Assembly: GCF_009749405.1 (NCBI RefSeq)
Contig: NZ_WBIQ01000002.1
Span: 589,176-653,175 of the forward strand
Length of the DNA stretch: 64,000 nucleotides
Source: Agromyces lapidis
GTDB lineage: Bacteria; Actinomycetota; Actinomycetes; Actinomycetales; Microbacteriaceae
Reading direction: 5' to 3'
Shown here: positions 32,734 to 42,674 of the stretch, in pieces
Layout: every line of letters starts with the position of its first letter
How positions within the stretch are numbered: position 1 is the first letter of the stretch
The notes under the pieces: generated by a model
The model's database searches: none
What the model was told of the DNA's origin: nothing
What the model saw: only the letters and a program-made list of their open reading frames with translations
Translations under genes and position numbers: made by a program

Positions 32734-35298
32734 ATGCGAACACTGAAGTTCGGGCGCGGCTCGAAGGCCGCCGTCGCCGCCGCGGGGATCGGACTGCTCA
32801 TCGCAGGCCTCATCCCCGCCGCGGTCGCGAGCGCCGCCGAGGCGTGCGCCCCGGCGTGGAACTCGACCGCCGTCTACACGGGCGGCGCCGCCGCCTCGCA
32901 CGGCGGCATCAACTACACCGCGAAGTGGTGGACCCAGAACAACGAGCCGGGCACCGGCGAGTGGGGCCCATGGGAGGCGGGCGCCGCGTGCGGCACGGGC
33001 ACCCCGACGCCGACTCCGACCCCGACGCCCACTCCGACCCCGACGCCCACCCCCACCCCCACTCCCACTCCCACTCCCACCCCGACGCCCGAACCCGGCA
33101 CCCCGTGGACCTCGAACCCCGATGAGAAGTGCCGCCCCGACGGCCTCTACCAGACCCCCGGCGTCGATGTGCCCTACTGCACGATCTACGACGAGCAGGG
33201 TCGCGAGAAGCTGCCGAACGACCTCGAGCACCGGGTCATCGGCTACTTCACGAACTGGCGCACGGGCCAGAACGGCCAGCCGCGCTACCTCGCGAGCGAC
33301 ATCCCGTGGAAGGAGCTCAGCCACATCAACTACGCCTTCGCCCACATCGACGGACAGGGCAGGGTCTCGGTCAACCAGGATGTCGCGGGCAACGCCTCGA
33401 CGAAGATGACCTGGCCGGGCGTCGCCGGTGCCGAGATGGACCCGGCGCTGCCGTACCAGGGCCACTTCAACCTGCTCGCGAAGTACAAGAAGCAGAACCC
33501 GGGCGTCAAGGCGCTCGTCTCGGTCGGCGGCTGGGCCGAGACCGGCGGCCACTTCGACGCCGACGGCAACCGGGTGGCCGACGGCGGCTTCTACACGCTC
33601 ACCGATTCGCAGGCGAAGATCGACGCGTTCGCGGACTCCGCGGTGCAGTTCATCCGCAGTTACGGCTTCGACGGCGTCGACATCGACTACGAGTACGCGA
33701 ACTCGAACGGCAAGGCGGGCAGCCCCGACGACTTCGCATTCTCGGAGCCGCGCCGCGCGAAGCTCTGGGCCGGCTACGAGTCGCTCATGAAGACCCTTCG
33801 CGAGCGGCTCGACCGCGCCGGCGCGGCCGACGGCAAGCACTACCTGCTCACGGTGGCCGCCCCCGCCTCGGGCTGGCTGCTGCGCGGCGCCGAGGTCTAC
33901 CAGGTGACCCCGTACCTCGACTACGTCAACATCATGAGCTACGACCTGCACGGCTCATGGAACGACTACGTCGGCGGCAACGGCCCGCTCTTCGACGACG
34001 GCAAGGACCCCGAACTGGCAGCCGGCGGCGTGTACGGCGCCTACAGCAACATCGGCTACCTGAACACCGACTGGGCCTACCACTACTTCCGCGGTGCGAT
34101 GCCGCCCGGGCGCATCAACGTCGGCCTGCCGTTCTACACGCGCGGCTGGGACGGCGTGCAGGGCGGCACCGACGGGCTCTACGGCAAGGCGCCGCTCGCC
34201 GACCAGACGAAGTGCCCCCCGGGCACCGGGCCGACGATCGGCGGCACCTCGAAGTGCGGCAACGGCGCGGTCGGCATCAACAACCTGTGGCACGACCTCG
34301 ACAAGACCGGGGCCGAGGTCGGTGCGGGTGCGAACCCGATCTGGCATGTGCTCAACCTGCAGAAGGGCGTCGTGGGCGACTACACGGCCTCCTACGGGGC
34401 GCCGACGTCGATCAACGGCACGTACACGCACCACTTCGACCAGACGACGAAGACCGAGTGGTGGTGGAACTCGACCACGAGGACCTTCCTGTCCGGCGAC
34501 GCCGACCAGGCGATCACGGCGAAGGCCGACTACATCGCCGCGAACGGCATCGGCGGCGCGATGATCTGGGAACTCGCGGGCGACTACGGGTACAACGCGC
34601 AGAAGGGCCAGTACGAGATGGGTTCGACGCTCGTGTCGATCCTGCACGACCGCTTCGCGGCATCCCAGCCCTACGACGCGGCGAAGGCGAACGTCGCGAT
34701 GCCGACGAAGGCGATCGACCTGCAGGTGTCGTTCGGCGACTTCGCACTCGGCGACAGCAACTACCCGATCAACCCGAAGGCGACCTTCACCAACCGGTCG
34801 AAGACCGCGATCCCCGCGGGGTCGACGATCACCTTCGACACCGCGACGAGCGACACGGGCGCCCTGGGCGAGCAGAACGGCTGGGGCATCACCAAGGTGT
34901 CGAGCGACCACACGGGATCGAACGTCGGGGGCCTGAAGGGCGACTTCCACACGTACACGATCACGGTGCCCTCCGGCGGAATCCCGGCCGGCGGCAGCGT
35001 CTTCACGAAGCTCTCGTGGCGCCTGCCCATGACGGAGATCTCGAACCTGCGGGTGAAGATCGGCTCGGAGACCTTCGCGACGCTCGACGACCTGCCGCGC
35101 GGCGTGACGGTCGTCGAACCCACGGCCGGATCGGGCGGCGGCACGAGCACGTGCGATGCGGCGGCCTGGAGCGCCACGGCGATCTACACCGGCGGCCAGC
35201 AGGTCTCGTACAACGGCTCGGAGTACACGGCGAAGTGGTGGACGCAGGGCAACACCCCCGGCACGAACGACGTCTGGGGTCAGCCGGTCGCCTGCTGA
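32734..35298 (+). CDS. Secreted modular chitinase, GH18 with two CBM5/12-type modules
   Basis: 854 residues. A signal peptide (about 1-37, cleaving near ASAAEA) is followed by an N-terminal chitin-binding module (CAPAWNSTAVYTGGAAASHGG to WTQNNEPGTGEWGPW), a linker of about 15 Thr-Pro repeats, and a GH18 barrel from about residue 165 with the catalytic motif FDGVDIDYEY (acid Glu near 320), SVGGW and MSYDLHGSW. Next comes an about 150-residue beta-rich domain that I do not recognise (VSFGDFALGDSNYPINPKAT onward), then a C-terminal CBM5/12 module ending NDVWGQPVAC. An endo- or processive chitinase is expected. Its promoter carries operator copy 1. Confidence 0.95.
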   Translation: MRTLKFGRGSKAAVAAAGIGLLIAGLIPAAVASAAEACAPAWNSTAVYTGGAAASHGGINYTAKWWTQNNEPGTGEWGPWEAGAACGTGTPTPTPTPTPTPTPTPTPTPTPTPTPTPTPEPGTPWTSNPDEKCRPDGLYQTPGVDVPYCTIYDEQGREKLPNDLEHRVIGYFTNWRTGQNGQPRYLASDIPWKELSHINYAFAHIDGQGRVSVNQDVAGNASTKMTWPGVAGAEMDPALPYQGHFNLLAKYKKQNPGVKALVSVGGWAETGGHFDADGNRVADGGFYTLTDSQAKIDAFADSAVQFIRSYGFDGVDIDYEYANSNGKAGSPDDFAFSEPRRAKLWAGYESLMKTLRERLDRAGAADGKHYLLTVAAPASGWLLRGAEVYQVTPYLDYVNIMSYDLHGSWNDYVGGNGPLFDDGKDPELAAGGVYGAYSNIGYLNTDWAYHYFRGAMPPGRINVGLPFYTRGWDGVQGGTDGLYGKAPLADQTKCPPGTGPTIGGTSKCGNGAVGINNLWHDLDKTGAEVGAGANPIWHVLNLQKGVVGDYTASYGAPTSINGTYTHHFDQTTKTEWWWNSTTRTFLSGDADQAITAKADYIAANGIGGAMIWELAGDYGYNAQKGQYEMGSTLVSILHDRFAASQPYDAAKANVAMPTKAIDLQVSFGDFALGDSNYPINPKATFTNRSKTAIPAGSTITFDTATSDTGALGEQNGWGITKVSSDHTGSNVGGLKGDFHTYTITVPSGGIPAGGSVFTKLSWRLPMTEISNLRVKIGSETFATLDDLPRGVTVVEPTAGSGGGTSTCDAAAWSATAIYTGGQQVSYNGSEYTAKWWTQGNTPGTNDVWGQPVAC
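33001..33093 (+). repeat. Thr-Pro linker microsatellite in chitinase 1
   Basis: Tandem ACCCCG / ACGCCC / ACTCCG hexamers encode an uninterrupted (TP)n linker. Length variation between strains is likely. Confidence 0.9.
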
Positions 35299-35390
35299 GC
35301 CGGGCGCGGCACCACGGCATCCACGAGCGGTCGACGCGGATGCCACGGGCGGGGGTTCCGGCGACGGAGCCTCCGCCCGTCCGCATGCGG

Positions 35391-35412
35391 GTGTACGTAG
35401 TCCTACGTACAC
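35391..35412. promoter_or_regulatory. Chitinase operator copy 2 (7-8-7 inverted repeat)
   Basis: Arms GTGTACG and CGTACAC flank TAGTCCTA. The perfect stem extends outward to 14-bp arms (35387-35400 and 35403-35416, with a TC centre). It is homologous to 32624-32645 and lies about 70 bp upstream of TAGCGT (35472-35477), about 24 bp farther than copy 1. Confidence 0.6.
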
Positions 35413-35441
35413 CCGCACGCGGCGCCCGGATCATGTGGATC

Positions 35442-35477
35442 GTGCGGACGCCGGCCCGCGGCCTCCCTTCGTAGCGT
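35442..35477 (+). promoter_or_regulatory. Promoter of the second chitinase gene
   Basis: GTGCGGA (35442-35448) and TAGCGT (35472-35477) repeat the arrangement found before the first chitinase gene. The ATG is 54 nt downstream, with GAAGGA just before it. Confidence 0.5.
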
Positions 35478-35531
35478 GAGCGTGTCCAAGGGCGCACGCG
35501 CCCGTTCAGTTCCCCTTCACCGAAGGACGCC

Positions 35532-37373
<1,842 letters not shown>

Positions 37374-37388
37374 CCCGATCCTGAGAAC

Positions 37389-37427
37389 ACGGATGCCCCG
37401 GAGCGAGACTCGCTCCGGGGCATCCGT
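37389..37427. terminator. Bidirectional terminator between chitinase 2 and pstB
   Basis: A perfect 17-bp stem (37389-37405, 37411-37427) with a 5-nt loop lies between the ends of the convergent genes. Confidence 0.8.
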
Positions 37428-37469
37428 CATGCGCGCGCGAGGCGCCGTGCGCGACGCGCACGAGGCCGA

Positions 37470-38249
37470 TCAACCGAAGCGGCCCGAGACGTAGTCCTCG
37501 GTCGCCTGGACCGAGGGGTTCGAGAAGATCGTCGTCGTGTCGGCGTACTCGATGAGCTTGCCGGGCCTGCCGGTGCCCGCGATGTTGAAGAACGCCGTCT
37601 TGTCGCTCACGCGCGAGGCCTGCTGCATGTTGTGCGTCACGATCACGATCGTGTACTGCTGCTTGAGCTCCTCGATGAGGTCCTCGATCGCGAGGGTCGA
37701 GATCGGGTCGAGCGCCGAGCACGGCTCGTCCATGAGGATGACCTCGGGGGAGACCGCGATCGCGCGGGCGATGCAGAGGCGCTGCTGCTGGCCGCCCGAG
37801 AGACCCGAACCGGGGCGGTCGAGCCGGTCCTTCACCTCGTTCCAGAGGTTCGCACCCTGCAGCGACCGCTCGACGAGCTCGTCGGCGTCGGACTTCGAGA
37901 TGCGCTTGTTGTTGAGCTTTACGCCCGCGAGCACGTTCTCCTTGATCGACATCGTCGGGAACGGGTTCGGCCGCTGGAACACCATGCCGACCTGGCGGCG
38001 CACGAGCACCGGGTCGACCGCGGGGTCGTACAGGTTGTTGCCGTCGATGAGCACCTCGCCCTCGACGCGCGCACCGGGGATGACCTCGTGCATGCGGTTG
38101 AGGGTGCGGAGGAACGTCGACTTGCCGCAACCCGACGGCCCGATGAACGCGGTGACGCTGCGGGGTTCGATCTCGAGGGTGACACCCTCCACCGCGAGGA
38201 ACTTGCTGTAGTAGACGTTGAGGTCGCGGACTTCGATGCGCTTGGACAC
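37470..38249 (-). CDS. pstB: Phosphate ABC transporter ATPase
   Basis: 259 residues, the ATP-hydrolysing subunit of the high-affinity phosphate importer. Walker A is GPSGCGKST, the signature LSGGQQQRL, Walker [14 protein letters not shown], and the switch His lies in IVTHNMQQA. The N-terminus [17 protein letters not shown] and C-terminus [14 protein letters not shown] are PstB hallmarks. GTG 38249 was chosen because AAGGAAA precedes it and the upstream frame is pstA coding sequence. Last gene of pstSCAB. Confidence 0.97.
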   Translation of the reverse strand: MSKRIEVRDLNVYYSKFLAVEGVTLEIEPRSVTAFIGPSGCGKSTFLRTLNRMHEVIPGARVEGEVLIDGNNLYDPAVDPVLVRRQVGMVFQRPNPFPTMSIKENVLAGVKLNNKRISKSDADELVERSLQGANLWNEVKDRLDRPGSGLSGGQQQRLCIARAIAVSPEVILMDEPCSALDPISTLAIEDLIEELKQQYTIVIVTHNMQQASRVSDKTAFFNIAGTGRPGKLIEYADTTTIFSNPSVQATEDYVSGRFG

Positions 38250-38278
38250 GGGTTTCCTTCTTGCTTTCGGTCGAGGGC

Positions 38279-39376
38279 TCAGCGGCCGAGCTTCGGCGCG
38301 AACAGACGGGCGACGAGCCTCGCGATGAGGTTCAGTGCCATGACGATGAGGATGAGGGTGAGGGCGGCGGCCCAGGCTCGGTCGAGGAACGCCTCGGCCG
38401 GGTTGCCCTGGTTCGCGTACTGGGTGTAGACGAACACCGGCAGCGACTGCATGCGTCCGTCGAAGAGGTTGTAGTTCATGCTCGCGGTGAAGCCCGCGGC
38501 GATGAGGAGCGGGGCCGTCTCGCCGATGACCCGGGCGATGGAGAGCATGATGCCGGTCGTGATGCCCGCGATCGAGGTGGGCAGCACGACCTTCACGATC
38601 GTGAGCCACTTCGGCACGCCGAGCGCGTAGGCCGCCTCGCGGAGCTCGTTCGGCACGAGCCGCAGCATCTCCTCGCTCGATCGGACCACGACCGGGATCA
38701 TGAGGAGCGCGAGCGCGACGGCGCCGGCGATGCCGGTGCGGGTGCCCGGACCCCAGAAGATCGCGAAGAGCGAGTACGCGAACAGGCCGGCGACGATCGA
38801 CGGGATGCCCGTCATGACGTCGACGAGGAAGGTCACCCCGCGTGCGAGCTTGCCGCGGCCGTACTCGACGAGGTAGATCGAGGTCATCAGGCCGATCGGG
38901 ATCGAGATGATCGCCGCGGCGCCCGTCATGAGCAGCGTGCCGATGATCGCGTGCAGCGCGCCGCCGCCCTCACCGGTGACGTTGCGCATCGACATCGAGA
39001 AGAAGTCGGCGTCGAAGCGGGCGAGGCCGAAGGTCACGACGGTGATCGAGAGTGAGACGAGGGGGATCATCGCGAGGAGGAACGCCCCCGTCACGAGCGC
39101 CGTCACGAGACGGTCGGTCGCGCGGCGGGCGCCTTCGACGAGGCGCGAGAAGAGCCAGATCGCGGGGATGTAGAGGATGGCGCCGACGACGAGCGCCCCG
39201 CCCCAGTCGAAGCCCGAACCCGCGCCGACCGCGACGACGCCGAAGACGGAGGCCGAGACCGCGATCGCGGTGCCGAGGATCACCCAGGGGGCGGAGGTGG
39301 GGAGGCGGCCCGCGGTGAGCGAGTTCGCGATCGGGGTGCCCGTCTCGGGCGCGGGGTTCATGGTCTGCAAGGTCAT
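38279..39376 (-). CDS. pstA: Phosphate ABC transporter permease PstA
   Basis: 365 residues. An about 120-residue N-terminal part with additional helices ([22 protein letters not shown]) precedes the canonical six-helix PstA region with [38 protein letters not shown] and the EAA-type loop [22 protein letters not shown]. The start ATG shares one base with the pstC stop. It partners PstC in the membrane. Confidence 0.96.
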   Translation of the reverse strand: MTLQTMNPAPETGTPIANSLTAGRLPTSAPWVILGTAIAVSASVFGVVAVGAGSGFDWGGALVVGAILYIPAIWLFSRLVEGARRATDRLVTALVTGAFLLAMIPLVSLSITVVTFGLARFDADFFSMSMRNVTGEGGGALHAIIGTLLMTGAAAIISIPIGLMTSIYLVEYGRGKLARGVTFLVDVMTGIPSIVAGLFAYSLFAIFWGPGTRTGIAGAVALALLMIPVVVRSSEEMLRLVPNELREAAYALGVPKWLTIVKVVLPTSIAGITTGIMLSIARVIGETAPLLIAAGFTASMNYNLFDGRMQSLPVFVYTQYANQGNPAEAFLDRAWAAALTLILIVMALNLIARLVARLFAPKLGR

Positions 39377-40314
39377 CAGTTCGCTCCCGAGAATTCCTTG
39401 CGGCGACTGATGATCCAGCGCGCGAAGGCGTTGACCGCGAAGGTCACGACGAAGAGGATGAGGCCGGTCGCGATGAGCACGTTCACGTTGAGGGCATAGG
39501 CCTCGGGGAAGCTCAGCGCGATGTTCGCGGCAATGGTGGTGGGGTTGACCGAGGTCAGCAGATCGAACGTCACGACGTGCGCGGCCGAGAGCACCATCGC
39601 GACGGCCATCGTCTCGCCGAGTGCGCGACCGAGGCCGAGCACCGAGGCCGAGATGATGCCCGAGCGGCCGAACGGCAGCACGGCGACGCGGATCATCTCC
39701 CAGCGGGTCGCGCCGAGCGCGAGCGCCGCCTCCTCGTGGAGGACGGGGGTCTGCAGGAACACCTCGCGGCAGATCGCGGTCATGATCGGCAGGACCATGA
39801 CGGCGAGCACGAGCGCGGCGGTGAGGATGGTTCGGCCGGTGGCCGAGACGGTGCCGCTGAACAGCGGGATCCACCCGAGGTTCTCGTTGAGCCAGGTGTA
39901 GACCGGCACGACGGCCGGCGCGAGCACGCCGATGCCCCAGAGGCCGAAGACGACCGAGGGCACGGCGGCGAGCAGGTCGACGACGTAGCCGAGCACGGAG
40001 GCGAGCCGGCGCGGCGCGTAGTGCGAGATGAACAGCGCGATGCCGATCGAGATCGGCAGCGCGATGAGGAGGGCGAGCGCCGCGGCCCAGACGGTGCCGA
40101 AGACGAGCGGGCCGACGTACTCCCAGAAGTTCGTCTCGAGGATCGAGGCGTCTTCCTTCGTGGCGGAGAGCGCGGGGATGGACTGGACGATCAGGAAGAG
40201 CGCGACGGCGGCGAGCGTCACGAGGATCATCGAGCCGGCGAAGACCGCCGAACGGGAGAAGACGAGGTCGCCGACGCGGAGCTTCGCCTTGATCGGGGCT
40301 GGTGCGGAGGTCAT
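39376..40314 (-). CDS. pstC: Phosphate ABC transporter permease PstC
   Basis: 312 residues with six helices. Typical PstC stretches: WEYVGPLVFGTVWAAALALLIALPISIGIALFISHY, VPSVVFGLWGIGVLAP and the EAA-type loop HEEAALALGATRWEMIRVAVLP. A cytoplasmic N-terminus of about 25 residues precedes helix 1. It follows pstS after 120 bp and overlaps the pstA start. Confidence 0.97.
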   Translation of the reverse strand: MTSAPAPIKAKLRVGDLVFSRSAVFAGSMILVTLAAVALFLIVQSIPALSATKEDASILETNFWEYVGPLVFGTVWAAALALLIALPISIGIALFISHYAPRRLASVLGYVVDLLAAVPSVVFGLWGIGVLAPAVVPVYTWLNENLGWIPLFSGTVSATGRTILTAALVLAVMVLPIMTAICREVFLQTPVLHEEAALALGATRWEMIRVAVLPFGRSGIISASVLGLGRALGETMAVAMVLSAAHVVTFDLLTSVNPTTIAANIALSFPEAYALNVNVLIATGLILFVVTFAVNAFARWIISRRKEFSGAN

Positions 40315-40434
40315 CTGGTGCGATCCTCGGGGGTCGGGTTGCGGTTCTGGGGTGCGCCGCCGGACGAACCGGAGGACGCGGCCGTGCCCGACCCCGTCGC
40401 TCCTCGCGGAACTCGGGGGTCGGGCACGAAGCTA

Positions 40435-41529
40435 CTACTTGATCGAGTCGATCGCAGCGGTCACCTTCTCGCGGAGCGTGTCCGAGATCGGCGCCGAGCC
40501 GGCGTCGGTCGCAGCCGTCTCCTGGCCCTCGGGGCTCGCGAGGTAGGAGAGGTAGGACTTCACGAGCTCGACGTTGTCGGACTCGGCGTACTCGCCGCAG
40601 GCGATGAGGTAGCTGACGAGGACGATCGGGTAGACGCCGGCCTCCTCCGAGGTGCGGTCGATCTCGATCGCGAGGTCGCCCTCGGCACGGCCCTCGGCGA
40701 ACGGCGAGGCGTCGACGATGGCGGCGGCGGCCTCGGGCGAGTACGGCACGAACTCGTCGCCGACCTTGATCGCCACGGTGCCGAGGTCACCGGCGCGCGA
40801 GGCATCCGCGTAGCCGATGGTGCCGTTGCCGTTGGTCACGGCGTCGACGAGGCCCGAGGTGCCCTGTGCGGCTTCGCCGCCCTCGAACGGCCACACGCCG
40901 TCGGCCTCCCAGGTCCACACGTCGGCCGCAGCCGCACCGAGGTACTCGGTGAAGTTCTCGGTGGTGCCCGAGTCGTCCGAACGGTGCACGGGGGTGATGG
41001 CGAGGTCGGGGAGCGTCGCGTCGGGGTTCGTCGCGGCGATCGCCGGGTCGTTCCACTTCGTGATCTTGCCCGCGAAGATGCCGGCGACGGTCGCCGCGTC
41101 GAGGTCGAGCGAGTCGACGCCCTCGAGGTTGAAGATGACCGCGATCGGCGAGATGTACAGGGGGAGCTCGACGATCGTCGAGTCGGGGGCGCACTTCTGG
41201 AAGCCGCCCGCGGCGAGCTCCTCGTCCTTGAACGCACGGTCGGAACCGGCGAAGTCGCTCGCGCCCGAGAGGAAGGTCTCGCGGCCCGCACCCGAACCCG
41301 AGGGGTCGTAGTCGATCGTGACGTCGGGGTTCGCGGTCTGGAATCCGGCGATCCACGACTGCTGGGCCGCGTCCTGCGACGAGGCGCCTGCGCCGACGAG
41401 GTTGCCGGCGAGGGTCGAGGCCGACTCCTCGGGAGCGGCGGCGCCGCCCTCGTTCGAGGCGCAGGAGCTGAGCGCGAGCGCCGCGGTGACGGCGATGGCT
41501 GCGGGCACGCCGAAACGCTTGAGGTTCAC
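40435..41529 (-). CDS. pstS: Phosphate-binding lipoprotein PstS
   Basis: 364 residues. The lipoprotein signal peptide ends ALALSSC. The mature protein has the phosphate-binding pattern of PstS: GAGASSQDAAQQSWIAGFQ, IDYDPSGSGAGRETF, GSDRAF and the anion-contacting VHRSDDSGTTENFTEYL. GTG 41529 has GGAAGGGAAA just upstream and sets the lipobox at the expected distance; the longer frame has no such features. It is the first gene of pstSCAB and lies downstream of a PHO-box-like repeat. Confidence 0.97.
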   Translation of the reverse strand: MNLKRFGVPAAIAVTAALALSSCASNEGGAAAPEESASTLAGNLVGAGASSQDAAQQSWIAGFQTANPDVTIDYDPSGSGAGRETFLSGASDFAGSDRAFKDEELAAGGFQKCAPDSTIVELPLYISPIAVIFNLEGVDSLDLDAATVAGIFAGKITKWNDPAIAATNPDATLPDLAITPVHRSDDSGTTENFTEYLGAAAADVWTWEADGVWPFEGGEAAQGTSGLVDAVTNGNGTIGYADASRAGDLGTVAIKVGDEFVPYSPEAAAAIVDASPFAEGRAEGDLAIEIDRTSEEAGVYPIVLVSYLIACGEYAESDNVELVKSYLSYLASPEGQETAATDAGSAPISDTLREKVTAAIDSIK

Positions 41530-41588
41530 GTGATTTCCCTTCCGGGGATCGATTGCAGGAGTTGTGGGCCGGTGCCGGCCCGCCTGCG

Positions 41589-41594
41589 ACGCTA
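41589..41594 (-). promoter_or_regulatory. Putative -10 element of pstS
   Basis: TAGCGT on the minus strand, 31 bp downstream of the PHO-like repeat and 59 bp upstream of the GTG start. Confidence 0.4.
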
Positions 41595-41625
41595 ACGAGC
41601 GCGCCTTACGAGCATCCGCCACCTC

Positions 41626-41643
41626 GGTAAACGGGAGGTGAAC
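41626..41643 (-). promoter_or_regulatory. PHO-box-like direct repeat upstream of pstS
   Basis: On the minus strand GTTCACC and GTTTACC are separated by 4 nt, the 11-bp-period direct repeat recognised by PhoP/RegX3-type regulators in actinobacteria (consensus GTTCACC-N4-GTTCACC). A RegX3 homologue is encoded at 58.2 kb. Confidence 0.75.
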
Positions 41644-41660
41644 ACCTCCTGCCTGATGCG

Positions 41661-41728
41661 GCTTCCGCAGGAAATTGGGCCCCATCCCGCCCTGTCAGGG
41701 CATCTCAGCGCAGATCTCCTGCGGAAGC
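41661..41728 (-). terminator. Long inverted repeat after the Nudix-phosphatase gene
   Basis: GCTTCCGCAGGA (41661-41672) pairs perfectly with TCCTGCGGAAGC (41717-41728) across 44 nt that contain a smaller CCCTG/CAGGG hairpin. It starts 10 nt beyond the gene's stop and precedes the pst promoter, so termination of the ppk operon is the simplest role. Confidence 0.45.
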
Positions 41729-41738
41729 AGCAGCACGC

Positions 41739-42674
41739 TCAGGCGCGCGGCGGGTGCGTCTCGATCGAGATGATGCCCGAACCCTGGTTCGTCGCCGAGA
41801 GATGCACGACGCTGAACGCGCCGGGCTCGAGTTCGGCGGCGTCGCCGACGTAGGTGCCGAGCGGGGTCGCCGTCGCGAGCGCCAGCTCCGTGAGGAGGTC
41901 GGGCAGCAGCGGTCCGTGGCTGCAGATCACGGCCGACCGGCCCGAGCGCACGCGCTTGCCGACGACCCGTCGCACCTCGCCGTCGCCCGCCCGCCACGCG
42001 TCCTCGCTGATGCCGGCGTCGCGCTTGATCTCGATCCCGGTCGCGGCGGCGAGCGGCGTCACGGTCGTGATGCAGCGCACCGCGGGGCTCGACACGATGC
42101 GTCTCGGCCCCCACGCCGTGAGCGTGCCGACGAGCCCCGCCGCCTGGTCGACGCCGCGGGCCGAGAGCGGCCGCGAGGCATCCGGCCCGTCGAACCCGCT
42201 GCGGCCGACGGCCTTGCCGTGACGGAGCACGGTGACGCTGAAGGTCCGCGTGACCCCCTGCTCGACGAGTTGCATGAAGTTGTCGAGGATCTCGACGTCG
42301 GGCTGGTAGCTGAGGTACCCGCGGGCGCGCTTCGGCGTCACCCACTCGAGCGCCGCGACCTCGGCGTTCGGCTTGAACGTCGAGCGTTGCACGGCCTTGT
42401 CGCTGACCTCGGCCGCCCAGTAGTGCACGATCTTCTCGCGCCCGCTCGGCAGCGGGTAGCGCGAGATGCCGAGCGGCACGCCGAGCGCGACCTCGAGCCC
42501 CGTCTCCTCGGCGATCTCGCGGACCGCGGTCTGCGGCAGCGACTCGCCGGGGTCGACCTTGCCCTTCGGGATCGTGACGTCGCCGTAGACCGTGCGGTGG
42601 ATCACGAGCACGTGCAGCTTGCCGTCGATGTGGCGCCAGCACACGGCGCCGGCGGCGTAGACGGCCGTCGTCAC
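41739..42674 (-). CDS. Nudix hydrolase fused to histidine phosphatase (MutT1-like)
   Basis: 311 residues. Residues about 1-140 carry the Nudix box [23 protein letters not shown] (split as GX5EX7REUXEEXGU), and residues about 155-311 a histidine-phosphatase (SixA/PGM-like) domain with [10 protein letters not shown] and a later [12 protein letters not shown]. The architecture equals mycobacterial MutT1, which hydrolyses 8-oxo-(d)GTP and diadenosine polyphosphates. GTG 42674 overlaps the ppk stop (GTGA), so the gene is co-translated with polyphosphate kinase, the same pairing as in mycobacteria. Confidence 0.92.
   Translation of the reverse strand: MTTAVYAAGAVCWRHIDGKLHVLVIHRTVYGDVTIPKGKVDPGESLPQTAVREIAEETGLEVALGVPLGISRYPLPSGREKIVHYWAAEVSDKAVQRSTFKPNAEVAALEWVTPKRARGYLSYQPDVEILDNFMQLVEQGVTRTFSVTVLRHGKAVGRSGFDGPDASRPLSARGVDQAAGLVGTLTAWGPRRIVSSPAVRCITTVTPLAAATGIEIKRDAGISEDAWRAGDGEVRRVVGKRVRSGRSAVICSHGPLLPDLLTELALATATPLGTYVGDAAELEPGAFSVVHLSATNQGSGIISIETHPPRA

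Noticed and set aside
31777..35298. An 1173-codon frame joining the end of the LuxR-type gene to the first chitinase
   Set aside because: The part before 32734 is an alternative frame of the LuxR-type gene; a signal peptide begins at ATG 32734.
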